Of a stretch of 64,000 nt of DNA, positions 8,461 through 17,170 are shown in pieces; position 1 is the stretch's first letter; each line of letters begins with the position of its first letter. The DNA lies in the NCBI RefSeq assembly GCF_003258605.2, contig NZ_CP031264.1, positions 2,542,001 through 2,606,000 of the forward strand. Direction: 5' to 3'. The DNA comes from Peterkaempfera bronchialis (GTDB lineage Bacteria; Actinomycetota; Actinomycetes; Streptomycetales; Streptomycetaceae). Under the pieces are notes generated by a model, which saw only the letters and a program-made list of their open reading frames with translations, did not search any database and had not been told where the DNA came from. Both the position numbers and the translations under genes were made by a program.

Positions 8461-8852
8461 CCCCCTTCCCGCCTCTCACATCCCACCCCCGCCTTGGCCT
8501 CTCGGTTGCCCGCCCTCCGCTTCCGCCTCCCCTCCCGGCGCCGCCCTTGGCCACCGGCATCCCACCCCCGGCCCGGCCTTGGCCTCCCGGCCCCGCCCTG
8601 GCCCCGCTGTCCCGCTTCCCACCCCCCGCCTTGGCCTCCCGCTTCCTCCCTCCCGCCCCCGCTTCCCACCTCCCCCGCCCGGTTCCCGGGGCCGACCCTG
8701 AGAGGTCCCTGACGGTCGGCGCGGTGTGGCCCCGGGAGATGCGGGGGTCGCGGATCGGCATCCGGGCCGATGTCCGGCGGGCCGATCGGGCGGAGGATCG
8801 AAGCAGCCGATCCGGGCCGGAGGGCCCGGCCGCACCGCCGGAGGAGATCCCG
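8461..8852. other. Non-coding C-rich tract and PspC leader
   Basis: From 8461 to about 8700 the + strand is almost pure C/G/T with repeated ttggcctcccg-like words, apparently degenerated relatives of the neighbouring minisatellite. 8701-8852 is of normal composition and is the leader of the PspC gene. Long open frames on both strands here look like composition artefacts. Confidence 0.6.
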
Positions 8853-9035
8853 ATGACCACACTCGCCCGCCCCCGCCACAACCGCGTCATCGCCGGAGTC
8901 TGCGCCGGACTCGCCGAACGCTTCGGCCTCACCCCGTGGACCATGCGGGTCATCTTCCTGCTGTCCTGCCTGCTGCCCGGCCCGCAGTTCCTGATCTACC
9001 TGGCGCTCTGGCTGCTGCTCCCCCAGGAGCCGTGA
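8853..9035 (+). CDS. PspC-domain small membrane protein
   Basis: 60 residues from the ATG at 8853 with GGAGGAG at 8840-8846. It is essentially one PspC domain: RVIAGVCAGLAERFGL, then WTMRVIFLLSCLL and a second hydrophobic stretch ending WLLLPQEP. PspC-domain proteins are membrane proteins linked to envelope stress; single-domain versions are common in actinomycetes and their exact role is unknown. Confidence 0.85.
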   Translation: MTTLARPRHNRVIAGVCAGLAERFGLTPWTMRVIFLLSCLLPGPQFLIYLALWLLLPQEP

Positions 9036-9108
9036 CCGCCACCACGCCGAAGAGGACCACCCCCGGCGTACGGGTGCGGCCCTCTTCGCGAGCGCGGACG
9101 GACGGCGG

Positions 9109-9570
9109 TCAGCCGCCGAGCACGCTGCCTCCCCCACCGAGCGCACCGAGGACCTGCCCCAGCGGGCCACCGAAGCTGTTGCCGTGCGAACTGGGCGACA
9201 CGCTGACGCCGCCGGGCCCACCACCCGCGCGGTTGCGCGGCGCCTGCTGCTGCGGCGCGGGGGCGGCGGGAGCAGGGGCGGCCAGGTGACCGGCCGCGTA
9301 GGCGACACCGGTGAGGGTCGGCTGCACCGTACGCACCCCCTCGGAGATGGCGCGAGTCCCGGTGCCGGGGTTCAGGGAGCCGAGTGCCTGGGCGACCGGC
9401 TCCGCCAGCGGTACGGTCCGACCGGCGTCGGCGAGGGTGCCACCGGCGGCGAGCGGCGCGAGGCCGCCCAGCGGGGCCGGGGCGGCGGCGGAAGCGGTAC
9501 CGGCGGCCGCCGCCGCAAAGGCGACTCCGAGCGCTGCGGTGCCTGCGGTCCTGAGGACGGCCTTCTTCAT
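9109..9570 (-). CDS. Secreted Gly/Ala/Pro-rich protein
   Basis: 153 residues from the ATG at 9570. A clear Sec signal peptide ([20 protein letters not shown], cleavage likely after TASA near residue 28) precedes a low-complexity mature part with no Cys, ending in GGPLGQVLGALGGGG. No enzymatic motif was recognised. Similar small secreted proteins are frequent in streptomycetes. Function unknown. Confidence 0.7.
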   Translation of the reverse strand: MKKAVLRTAGTAALGVAFAAAAAGTASAAAPAPLGGLAPLAAGGTLADAGRTVPLAEPVAQALGSLNPGTGTRAISEGVRTVQPTLTGVAYAAGHLAAPAPAAPAPQQQAPRNRAGGGPGGVSVSPSSHGNSFGGPLGQVLGALGGGGSVLGG

Positions 9571-9681
9571 GGGGGTTCCTCGTGTGCTCGTCGCGTGCGA
9601 CGCATGCGGGCATCCGGCTACGCCGCGTGTGCTGTTGAGCACCCACCGTAGTGACGGGAGGTCCCGGCCCACAAACGGCAT

Positions 9682-9714
9682 CCCCCGCTCGGCCCAATGA
9701 CGACCGAACGGGGG
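9682..9714 (-). terminator. Hairpin terminator after add
   Basis: An 11-bp stem with one mismatch, CCCCCGCTCGG (9682-9692) against CCGAACGGGGG (9704-9714), 17 bp beyond the add stop on the - strand. Confidence 0.6.
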
Positions 9715-9731
9715 ACACCAACCTCGCACTC

Positions 9732-10880
9732 TCAGGAGGCGGCGCCACCGAAAAGCCACTCCGCCTTGAGCTCGGCATAGCCCGGCTTGATCACGTCGTT
9801 GATCATCGCCAGCCGCTCGTCGAACGGCAGGAACGCCGACTTCATCGCGTTGAGGGTGAACCACTGGAGGTCGTCCAGGGTGTAGCCGAACGCCTCCACC
9901 AAGTGCTCGAACTCCCGGCTCATGCTGGTGCCGCTCATCAGCCGGTTGTCGGTGTTGACGGTGACCCGGAAGTGCAGTCGGCGCAGCAGCCCGATGGGGT
10001 GCTCGGCATAGGAGTCGGCGGCGGCGGTCTGGAGGTTGGAGGTGGGGCACATCTCCAGCGGGACGCGCTTGTCGCGGACGTACGCGGCCAGCCGCCCGAG
10101 CCGCACCGAGCCGTCGGGGCGGGTCTCGATGTCGTCGATGATGCGGACGCCGTGGCCGAGCCGGTCGGCGCCGCACCACTGGAGCGCCTGCCAGATGGAG
10201 GGCAGGCCGAACGCCTCACCGGCGTGGATGGTGAAGTGGTTGTTCTCCCGCTTGAGGTACTCGAAGGCGTCGAGGTGGCGGGTGGGCGGGTAACCGGCCT
10301 CGGCGCCCGCGATGTCGAAGCCGGAGACGCCCCGGTCGCGGTAGCGGTTGGCCAGTTCGGCGATCTCCAGCGAGCGGGCGGCGTGCCGCATCGCGGTGAG
10401 CAGTGCGCCGACCCGGATGCGATTGCCGGCCTCGCGGGCCCGCCGCTCGCCCTCGCGGAACCCCTCGTTGACGGCCTCGACGACCTGTTCCAGGGTCAGC
10501 CCGGCCTCCAGGTGCTGCTCGGGGGCGTAGCGGACCTCGGCGTAGACGACCCCGTCGGCGGCCAGGTCCTCGGCGCAGTCGGCGGCGACCCGGATCAGGG
10601 CCTCGCGGGTCTGCATCACCGCGCAGGTGTGGGCGAAGGTCTCCAGGTAGCGCTCCAGCGAGCCGGAGTCGGCGGCCTCCCGGAACCACTCGCCCAGCTC
10701 GACCGGGTCGGTGGTGGGCAGCCCCTCGTAGCCGCAGGCGGCGGCGAGTTCCACGATCGTCTGCGGGCGCAGACCGCCGTCGAGGTGGTCGTGCAGCAGC
10801 ACCTTGGGGGCGCGGCGGATCTGGTCCGCGGTGGGGGTGCGCGGGGCCGTGCCCGCGCGAGTGACGGTCTCGTTCTCCAT
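9732..10880 (-). CDS. add: Adenosine deaminase
   Basis: 382 residues, ATG at 10880. It converts adenosine and deoxyadenosine to inosine and deoxyinosine. Visible motifs: metal-binding HDHLDGG (His30, His32), the HAGEA motif with catalytic Glu, RLGHGVRI, and the late metal ligand Asp in [10 protein letters not shown]. The length is normal. A 12-bp palindrome sits 17 bp before the start, and its core recurs upstream of the nucleoside transporter operon, suggesting shared control. Confidence 0.95.
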   Translation of the reverse strand: MENETVTRAGTAPRTPTADQIRRAPKVLLHDHLDGGLRPQTIVELAAACGYEGLPTTDPVELGEWFREAADSGSLERYLETFAHTCAVMQTREALIRVAADCAEDLAADGVVYAEVRYAPEQHLEAGLTLEQVVEAVNEGFREGERRAREAGNRIRVGALLTAMRHAARSLEIAELANRYRDRGVSGFDIAGAEAGYPPTRHLDAFEYLKRENNHFTIHAGEAFGLPSIWQALQWCGADRLGHGVRIIDDIETRPDGSVRLGRLAAYVRDKRVPLEMCPTSNLQTAAADSYAEHPIGLLRRLHFRVTVNTDNRLMSGTSMSREFEHLVEAFGYTLDDLQWFTLNAMKSAFLPFDERLAMINDVIKPGYAELKAEWLFGGAAS

Positions 10881-10896
10881 TGGCCAACGATATCTC

Positions 10897-10910
10897 CTAC
10901 GCGCGTAGAA
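10897..10910 (-). promoter_or_regulatory. Candidate operator upstream of add
   Basis: CTACGCGCGTAG (10897-10908) is a perfect 12-bp palindrome 17 bp before the add start. Read on the + strand, ACGCGCGTAGAA (10899-10910) is identical to 24424-24435 in front of bmpA. No binding protein is named because none could be confirmed. Confidence 0.5.
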
Positions 10911-10985
10911 ACGGTGTTTCGAGTCGATATCACTCCCCCCAACACCCGGCAAACCGGCCGCGCCGCAGCATCGGCGCGCGTCTGT

Positions 10986-11776
10986 TCAGAAGCTCAGTAA
11001 GGAGGCGATCGGTGCCGCGGCGTGGCTGACGGGAACGGTGTGGGTAACCCAGGCAGGGCCGCTGAGCAGGTGGAGCAGGAAGGACGTCGGCTCCGGAACG
11101 TAGTTGGACGGGCCGCCGTCCAGGACCAGGCCGCTCTGGAGGTGGGTGCTGGGAGCGGTGGTCAGGGTGGTGCCCGCGAAGGCGGCGGTGACGGGACGGT
11201 GCACATGGCCCGCCAGGACGCGCGCGACATTGCCGTGCCGGGTGAGCACGGCGGCCAGGTCGTCGCCGTCGTCCAGGCGCATGCCGTCCAGGTACGGAAT
11301 GCCGACCGCGTCGGGGGGTGGTGCAGGCAGACGACCACCGGGGTCTGCGGCCTGCGGGCGAGAACCGTGTCGAGCCATTCCAACTGCGAGGCCCCCAGGT
11401 GCCCTCCGGGCGAGCGGGGCACCGTCGAGTCCAGGACGACGAGGGTGAACGCGGGGTGGTCCACCGCATAGTGCGTCTGCGCCGCACCGCCCAGGAAGCG
11501 CGTGCCGCCGAACTCGTCCAGCAGCACGTCGGGATCGTCGTGGTTTCCGGCCACCAGGTGCAGCGGCAGTGGGAAGCCGTCGATCACCTCGCGCAGTGCC
11601 CGGTACTCCTCCGGGCTGCCCCGGTCGACCAGGTCGCCGGTGATCACCGCGCAGTCGGGCTGCGGGTCGAGCGTAAGGACACGGCCGAGCGCCCGGTACA
11701 ACCCCTGCACAGGAGCAGCGGCAAGCGGGCCGGTCACAAGGTGCGGGTCACTGAGGTGCGCGATGGATACGGTCAT
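10986..11776 (-). pseudogene. Metallophosphoesterase, single frameshift
   Basis: Read from the ATG at 11776 the frame gives a calcineurin-like phosphodiesterase: [21 protein letters not shown] and CLHHPP. The frame is then lost, and the -1 frame continues with [19 protein letters not shown] and a normal end at 10986. The switch lies at a run of six G on the + strand (11313-11318); one more base would give a continuous protein of about 263 residues. All metal-binding motifs of a CpdA/GpdQ-like enzyme are present, so this is either a fresh mutation or a sequencing error. Confidence 0.85.
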
Positions 11777-11861
11777 GCCCGCACATTCCAACGCCGCTGC
11801 GGCCATGGCAATCGATCACGCTCAGGGCGAACCAAAATCACTGCTCGGCAGCGGGTCACCG

Positions 11862-12830
11862 TCAGTCGTGGTCCAGCAGTCGGCCGCGCCGGGAGAGTAC
11901 GAAGTCGCGGAACGCCGCTACCGGCGGAGTCACCGGACGCCCCGACACCCAGGCCAGGCCGATGGCCCGGCGGGTGCGCGGCGCGGTCACATCCAGCTCC
12001 ACCACCCCCGGCCGCGCCACCAGCGACGGCGGCAGCAGTGCCACCCCCAGCCCGGCCGCCACCAGGCCCCGCAGCGTCTCCGCCTCCTCCCCCTCGAACG
12101 CGACCTTGGGCGTGAACCCCGCCTCACCGCAGAACCGCTCCAGCAACCCGCGCAGCCCGTAACCCCGCCGCACCGCCACAAACGGCTCCTCCGCCACCTC
12201 CGCCAACCGGATCCGGCGACGCCCCGCCAGCCGGTGGTCGGCCGGAACGGCCAGATACAGCCGCTGCTCATCCAGCGGCCGAGCCACCAGATCCGGCGCA
12301 TCCGGCAGCGGCGACACCAGGCAGAGGTCCAGCTCACCCGCGCGCAGCCGGTCCAGCATCGCGGTCACATAGTCCTGCACCAGCTGGAACCGCACCCGGG
12401 GATGCTCGGCCCGGAAGCCGCGCAGCAGCGCCGGCACCGTATCCGTCCCCATGGTGTGCAGAAAGCCGAACGCCACCCGTCCGGCCGCCGGGTCCGCCTC
12501 CGCCCTGGCCGCCTCCGCGCCGCGCTCCAACTCGGCCAGCGCCCGCTCCACCGACCCCAGCAGCACCCGCCCGGCCCTGGTCAGCCGCACCGTACGGCCC
12601 TGCCGGGCCAGCAGCGCCACCCCCAACTCCTCCTCCAACCGGGCCACCGCGCGGCTGAGCGTCGGCTGCGGCATCGCCAGCAGCTGAGCCGCCCGGGTCA
12701 CATGCTCCAGCCGCGCCACCGCCGCGAACTGCGCCAGCCGGGGAGCCAGCAGCGCCGCCGCCACCTCCGGACCCAGCTCGGCGAGCAGCGCGGGCACCTC
12801 CTCCGGCCTTGACCTGCTCTCATACGCCAT
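11862..12830 (-). CDS. LysR-family transcriptional regulator
   Basis: 322 residues, ATG at 12830. The N-terminal winged HTH (about 30-90) contains HVTRAAQLLAMPQPTLSRAV and LEEELGVALLAR; the LysR substrate-binding domain follows. It is divergent from an MFS exporter across 63 bp, and LysR proteins usually control the divergent neighbour. The pair resembles the E. coli ynfL-ynfM layout. The ligand is unknown. Confidence 0.9.
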   Translation of the reverse strand: MAYESRSRPEEVPALLAELGPEVAAALLAPRLAQFAAVARLEHVTRAAQLLAMPQPTLSRAVARLEEELGVALLARQGRTVRLTRAGRVLLGSVERALAELERGAEAARAEADPAAGRVAFGFLHTMGTDTVPALLRGFRAEHPRVRFQLVQDYVTAMLDRLRAGELDLCLVSPLPDAPDLVARPLDEQRLYLAVPADHRLAGRRRIRLAEVAEEPFVAVRRGYGLRGLLERFCGEAGFTPKVAFEGEEAETLRGLVAAGLGVALLPPSLVARPGVVELDVTAPRTRRAIGLAWVSGRPVTPPVAAFRDFVLSRRGRLLDHD

Positions 12831-12893
12831 GGCATCAATCCTCCCCCATCCAGGCATTGGACGCATGAAGCACGGCGGTTCTACGTTCGGACC
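12831..12893. promoter_or_regulatory. Divergent LysR/MFS promoter region
   Basis: 63 bp between the two divergent starts; it should contain both promoters and the LysR site. ATCAATCCTCCCCCATCCAG lies near the LysR side but no clean T-N11-A palindrome could be assigned. Confidence 0.5.
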
Positions 12894-14183
12894 ATGCCTG
12901 CCGCCAGTACCGGGGCGTCCCTGGCCCTGCCCTCGGACGCCCGTACCACCGCCGCCCCCGCAGCCGATCTCCGCCACCGCACCGGCGAGCCCGGCTTCCG
13001 CCGCGCCAACCTGGCCCTCTTCGCCGCCGGCGTCGCCACCTTCGTGCTGCTGTACTGCACCCAGGGCCTGCTGCCCGTGCTCTCCGCCGACCTCGGGCTC
13101 ACCCCCGGCCAGGCCAGTTGGACCGCCTCCGCCGCCACCCTCGGCCTGGCCGCCGCGCTGCTCCCGGCCAGCGCGCTCTCCGACCGCTTCGGCCGCACCG
13201 CCGTGATGACCGCCTCCGTCTTCGGCGCCGCGCTGATCGGCCTGGCGCTGCCCTTGGCGCCCAACCTCACCACCCTGGTGATCCTGCGGGTGGTCCAGGG
13301 AGCGGCGCTGGCCGGACTGCCCGCCACCGCCATGGCCTACCTCGCGGAGGAGCTGCACCCCTCGGCGCTGGCCGGTGCCATGGGCCTGTATGTGGCCGGC
13401 AACAGCATCGGCGGCATGGGCGGCCGGCTCCTCTCCGGCTGGGTCGCCGCCTCCTGGGGCTGGCGCTGGGGCATCGCCTCCACCGCCGTCCTGGCGCTGG
13501 CCTGCGCCGTCGCGTTCCGGCTGCTGGTCCCCGCCGCCCGGCAGTTCCGCCGCACCCCGGTCGACGCCCGCGCCCTGGCCCGCACCGTCGGCGGCCATCT
13601 GGGCAACCCGCTGCTGGTCCGGCTGTACGCACTGGGTGCGGCCTTCATGGCCGTCTTCGGCGCCGTCTACAACACCGCCGGATACCGCCTGATCGCCGAA
13701 CCGTTCAACCTGCCCGAGTCGCTGGCCGCCTCCATCTTCGTGGTCTACCTGGTCGGCACCGTCACCTCCGCCACCGCCGGCAGGCTGGCCGGACGGCTCG
13801 GCCGACGCGGCGCCCTGTACGCCGCCATCGGCACCACCACCGCCGGCCTGCTGCTCAGCCTCGCCGACAACCTGGTCTGCGCCCTGCTCGGCCTGGTCCT
13901 GATCACCGGCGGTTTCTTCGCCGGCCACGCCGTGGCCTCCTCGTCCGTCGGCCGCACCGCCACCACCGGCCGCGCCCAGGCGTCCGCGCTCTATCTGATC
14001 GCCTACTACGTCGGCAACAGCCTCGGCGGCACCCTCGGCGCCGACGCCTACCACTCCGCCGCCTGGTCCGGCACCACCGCCGTCGGCCTCGCCGCCATGG
14101 CCCTCGCCGCCGGAGTCACCCTCTACGCCACCCGCCGCGCCGTGGTCACCCGCCGCGCCCACGGCCTGTCGCACCCGGCATAA
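12894..14183 (+). CDS. MFS transporter, YnfM-like
   Basis: 429 residues with about twelve membrane segments. The loop motif SDRFGRTAV between TM2 and TM3 is the MFS A-motif; a second half begins near residue 235 after the cytoplasmic loop LARTVGGHLGNPL. It is a drug:proton antiporter-type single polypeptide exporting an unknown small molecule, probably induced through the divergent LysR regulator. Confidence 0.88.
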   Translation: MPAASTGASLALPSDARTTAAPAADLRHRTGEPGFRRANLALFAAGVATFVLLYCTQGLLPVLSADLGLTPGQASWTASAATLGLAAALLPASALSDRFGRTAVMTASVFGAALIGLALPLAPNLTTLVILRVVQGAALAGLPATAMAYLAEELHPSALAGAMGLYVAGNSIGGMGGRLLSGWVAASWGWRWGIASTAVLALACAVAFRLLVPAARQFRRTPVDARALARTVGGHLGNPLLVRLYALGAAFMAVFGAVYNTAGYRLIAEPFNLPESLAASIFVVYLVGTVTSATAGRLAGRLGRRGALYAAIGTTTAGLLLSLADNLVCALLGLVLITGGFFAGHAVASSSVGRTATTGRAQASALYLIAYYVGNSLGGTLGADAYHSAAWSGTTAVGLAAMALAAGVTLYATRRAVVTRRAHGLSHPA

Positions 14184-14204
14184 CCGCAGGTCCCCCTGCC
14201 CGGA

Positions 14205-14239
14205 CCGGCAACCCACCGGGGTGACTCGGCGGGTGCCGG
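14205..14239 (+). terminator. Possible hairpin after the MFS gene
   Basis: CCGGCAACCCACCG (14205-14218) pairs imperfectly with CGGCGGGTGCCGG (14227-14239), 22 bp after the stop. Confidence 0.4.
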
Positions 14240-14350
14240 AATCGGGCGGTTCCGGGCGGAGAAGCGGGGTTCCAGCCATCCCACCCGGCATGCCCACGGC
14301 AAAAAGTCCTGTCGTCAGCCTTGCCAAACCTGGGCGGTACCTCTGAAGCT

Positions 14351-14364
14351 TGGGAGCGCTCCCA
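14351..14364 (+). promoter_or_regulatory. CebR operator (CebR box)
   Basis: TGGGAGCGCTCCCA is a perfect 14-bp palindrome identical to the established CebR box, the site at which the cellobiose-responsive LacI-type repressor CebR blocks cellulase and cellobiose transporter genes in streptomycetes. It lies 40 bp before the cellulase start. The cebR gene is not in the window. Confidence 0.93.
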
Positions 14365-14403
14365 CACCACCCCCACCCTTTGGCACTGCGGAAGGAACCC
14401 CGC

Positions 14404-15618
14404 GTGAGATCTCCGCTTCGCGTCTTCGCCATGGCGGTACTGGCCGTCTTCGGCCTGATGGGCACCATGCTGGCGACAGCACTGCCTGCCCAGGCCGACA
14501 CGCTCATCTGCGACCAGTACGGAACTGCCACCGTCCAGGGCCGCTATGTAGTCCAGAACAACCGCTGGGGCACCAGCGCCACCCAGTGCATCAATGTGAC
14601 CAGCAACGGCTTCGACGTCACCCAGGCCGACGGCTCCGTCGCGACCAACGGTGCGCCCAAGTCGTACCCCTCGATCTACAACGGCTGCCACTACGGCAAC
14701 TGCTCCCCCGGCACCAACCTGCCGGCGCAGGTCAGCTCGATCAGCAGCGCACCCAGCAGCATCTCGTACACCTACGTCAGCGGTGCGACCTATGACGCGG
14801 CGTACGACATCTGGCTGGACCCGACGGCCAAGAAGACCGGGGTCAACCAGACCGAGATCATGATCTGGTTCAACCGGGTGGGCTCCATCCAGCCCATCGG
14901 CTCCTCGGTCGGCTCGGCGTCGGTCGGCGGCCGGACCTGGGACGTCTGGACCGGCAGCAACGGGTCCAACAACGTGATCTCCTTTGTCGCGCCGTCCGCG
15001 ATCAACAGCTGGAGCTTCGACGTCAAGGACTTCATCGCCGAGACCGTCAGGCGCGGCATGGCCCAGAACTCCTGGTACCTGACCAGCGTGCAGGCCGGCT
15101 TCGAGCCGTGGCAGAACGGCGCCGGGCTGAAGATCACCTCCTTCTCCTCCACCGTGAACACCGGCGGAAGCGGCACCGGCGGCACCACCACCGGGGGCAC
15201 CACCACCGGCGGCACGACCACCGGGGGCAGCACCACTGGCGGCACCACCACTGGCGGCACGACCACCGGGGGCACGACCGGCGGCGGCACCACCGGCGGC
15301 TGCAAGATCGCCTACGTCGCCAACTCCTGGCCGGGCGGCTTCACCGCCGATGTGACCGTCACCAACTCCGGTTCCACCGCGGTCAACGGCTGGAAGGTGG
15401 GCTTCACCCTGCCCAGCGGCCAGACCATCACCAACGCCTGGAACGCGTCCATCACGCCGAGCAGCGGAGCCGTGACCGCCACCAACACCTCCTCCAACGG
15501 CCAGATCGCGGCCAACGGCGGAACCCAGTCGTTCGGCTTCCAGGGCACCTACACCGGCTCCACCTTCGCCAAGCCGGCCCAGTTCACCCTGAACGGCACA
15601 GCCTGCACCACCGCCTGA
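14404..15618 (+). CDS. Secreted GH12 endoglucanase with CBM2
   Basis: 404 residues from the GTG at 14404, with GGAAGGA at 14390-14396. An earlier in-frame TTG would put the CebR box inside the gene and is rejected. Signal peptide about 1-31 (cut after AQA). GH12 domain about 32-250: Glu151 in QTEIMIWF is the expected nucleophile and Glu234 in AGFEPWQNG the acid/base. A linker of GGTTT repeats (about 253-299) leads to a CBM2 cellulose-binding module from Cys300 to Cys401, probably disulfide-bonded. It cuts internal beta-1,4-glucan bonds outside the cell and should be induced by cellobiose through CebR. Confidence 0.93.
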   Translation: MRSPLRVFAMAVLAVFGLMGTMLATALPAQADTLICDQYGTATVQGRYVVQNNRWGTSATQCINVTSNGFDVTQADGSVATNGAPKSYPSIYNGCHYGNCSPGTNLPAQVSSISSAPSSISYTYVSGATYDAAYDIWLDPTAKKTGVNQTEIMIWFNRVGSIQPIGSSVGSASVGGRTWDVWTGSNGSNNVISFVAPSAINSWSFDVKDFIAETVRRGMAQNSWYLTSVQAGFEPWQNGAGLKITSFSSTVNTGGSGTGGTTTGGTTTGGTTTGGSTTGGTTTGGTTTGGTTGGGTTGGCKIAYVANSWPGGFTADVTVTNSGSTAVNGWKVGFTLPSGQTITNAWNASITPSSGAVTATNTSSNGQIAANGGTQSFGFQGTYTGSTFAKPAQFTLNGTACTTA

Positions 15619-15638
15619 CCCCCAACCCCCCCCACCCC

Positions 15639-15670
15639 AGGCCCGGACCGCGCCCCCGCGGTCCGGGCCT
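15639..15670 (+). terminator. Strong terminator after the cellulase
   Basis: Perfect 14-bp stem (15639-15652 with 15657-15670) and CCCC loop, 20 bp after the stop codon. Confidence 0.85.
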
Positions 15671-15999
15671 GCTCCATGTCCTGCTCCGTCCATGGCCACG
15701 AAGGTTCCGACCGGGCAGCACCGAAGCCTGCTGGCGGGACCCCTTCCCTGACGATCCCGACACCGGAGCGGCGTCGCACCACTGCACCCTGTGGCGGTGA
15801 CGATCTGGGCCATTTGAGGACCCCGGCAACCGTCAGACCGCTACGATCCTGCCTTCAGCGAAGTCGCTGCCCCTTGGATGGATACCGCTACGTTCCGTAA
15901 CCAGCAGCGGCATGGGTGAGCGTCGAGCGAGCCGGAGGGCGGCCTGGATGAGCCATCGGGGTGGACCGTGCGTAGGTATCGATGCATTGAGTACGAAGG
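15671..15999. other. No recognisable gene
   Basis: About 330 bp with less GC than the flanks and no frame showing convincing protein pattern on either strand. It probably belongs to the eroded accessory patch that continues to 17.1 kb. Confidence 0.5.
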
Positions 16000-16581
16000 G
16001 TGAGCTACAGGGGGGGTCACTCATATGGGTGTACCGCACCCAAAGCGACCCATCCGGCCTGCCGAGATGGAACATACTTCCTCGGCGTCACAGAGGGGGC
16101 AGTCTCGCAAGTACTGAACGGGGACGGGAACATCCGTGTCTCCACTCTGGGCCGCTACTTGCGCGCAATGGGGTACGAAGCCCGCCTGGAGTTGGTTCCG
16201 GTCGAGTCTTCCGCCCCTCCGGTGACATCAGCGCGTCGGCGGCCCCGTCAAGGTGCCGACGAGTCGAATGAACGCCATGCAGCCAACCGGTCGCGGGAGA
16301 GCCGTGCAACCGTCTCGGTCTCGCGATGCAACGTGACCGACGGGAACGTGGTGGCACAGGCACTGCTCCTCGTCCTGCCGCACGACCCGTCGGAGGGACA
16401 GTCGGAACCGCCCGTCCGCCAGGATGCCAACCGCTCGTGGTACATGCTCGACGCCAGTTTCTCGAGTGGTGCTTGCGGTCAGACGTGGCGCACGTCCTCC
16501 ACCTCGACCAGTCGAAGTGCCGAGCGTGAAGGTCCCGGTCTCAACCCTCCGTCTCCTGCGATCGAGGTAACCAAGAAGTGA
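16000..16581 (+). pseudogene. Remnant of an HTH regulator (XRE/antitoxin-like)
   Basis: The frame from 16000 shows a convincing HTH C-terminal half only at about residues 27-70: FLGVTEGAVSQVLNGDG, then STLGRYLRAMGYEARLEL. This matches the recognition helix and following segment of XRE-type antitoxins. The N-terminal helices are missing in all frames, and the last 110 residues have no recognisable pattern. The frame ends in GTGA overlapping the start of the SecB-like gene, so the two were probably translated together. It could instead be an intact but highly diverged gene. Confidence 0.45.
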
Positions 16582-17081
16582 GCGGCGACCAGATGCAGGG
16601 CCGGCAACCGTCGATCAGCGACTCGGCGTCACTTCTCGAAGTGTTGCTCGGTGACGCGTCAGTCGTCCGAGGCCCCGCCACCAACTACAAGCCCGGCCCG
16701 GCTCGGATCTCCATCGATTCCGAGGGATCGTTCCATCGCTCGCCCGGCGAGCCCGCCACTGCCGGTGTCGTCGTCTGCAAGGACGAGTACGTGGCTCAGC
16801 TCCGCAACACCGACGGGGAGACCATCGCTGAAATCAAGGCATCCTTTGTGGCCGCATTCTCGGTGGAATGCGACGAGGAGCCTGACAAGGACGAGCTGGA
16901 GGAATTCGCCGGGTCTACGGGGAGGCTTGTGCTCCGCCCCTACGCTCGCGAGTTCATGCACCAGATGTCTACCCGCATGGGCATCCCCGCGTTGACCCTG
17001 GAAGTACTCCGCTTCAAAGGAACCGTCATCGACGAAGACGACCCTTCCAAGACGTTCCGGCAGGGCGAAGTCCGGACCTGA
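16578..17081 (+). CDS. SecB-like protein, possible toxin-antitoxin chaperone
   Basis: 167 residues, GTG start overlapping the upstream stop. The C-terminal part has the SecB pattern: acidic DELEEFAGSTGRLVLRP, then PYAREFMHQMSTRMG and IPALTLEVLRF, comparable with the PYAR...GFP.L.L segment of SecB. The middle (VAQLRNTDGETIAEIKASFV) fits SecB beta strands. In M. tuberculosis Rv1957 is a SecB-like chaperone beside HigBA in a toxin-antitoxin-chaperone system, and the HTH remnant directly upstream fits that design. No toxin gene is visible. It could instead be a general actinobacterial SecB-like protein. Confidence 0.55.
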   Translation: MSGDQMQGRQPSISDSASLLEVLLGDASVVRGPATNYKPGPARISIDSEGSFHRSPGEPATAGVVVCKDEYVAQLRNTDGETIAEIKASFVAAFSVECDEEPDKDELEEFAGSTGRLVLRPYAREFMHQMSTRMGIPALTLEVLRFKGTVIDEDDPSKTFRQGEVRT

Positions 17082-17110
17082 AGAACGGCTTCTTCGACCG
17101 ACGGCGAACA

Positions 17111-17156
17111 GACGGGCGCCCGGCCAGCCCCGTGCGGGGTCGGCCGGGCGCCCGTC
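17111..17156. terminator. Bidirectional two-tier terminator
   Basis: Perfect 15-bp stem (17111-17125 with 17142-17156) whose loop holds a second 5-bp hairpin. It lies between the convergent SecB-like gene and deoA. Confidence 0.85.
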
Positions 17157-17170
17157 GGGGGTGTCAGGTG

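Noticed and set aside
8017-9308. Long - strand open frames over the minisatellite with WEVRTGGG-type repeats
   Set aside because: They arise from repeated GC-rich DNA without stops; unit lengths vary by 1-2 bp and no protein family pattern is visible.
11862-14531. 889-residue - strand frame spanning the LysR gene and the antisense of the MFS gene
   Set aside because: Only its C-terminal third is the LysR protein; the rest is Gly/Gln-rich antisense of a clear MFS coding region.
15172-15300. GGTTT-coding DNA repeats as a CRISPR or minisatellite
   Set aside because: They encode the Gly-Thr linker between the GH12 and CBM2 domains and are in frame with both.
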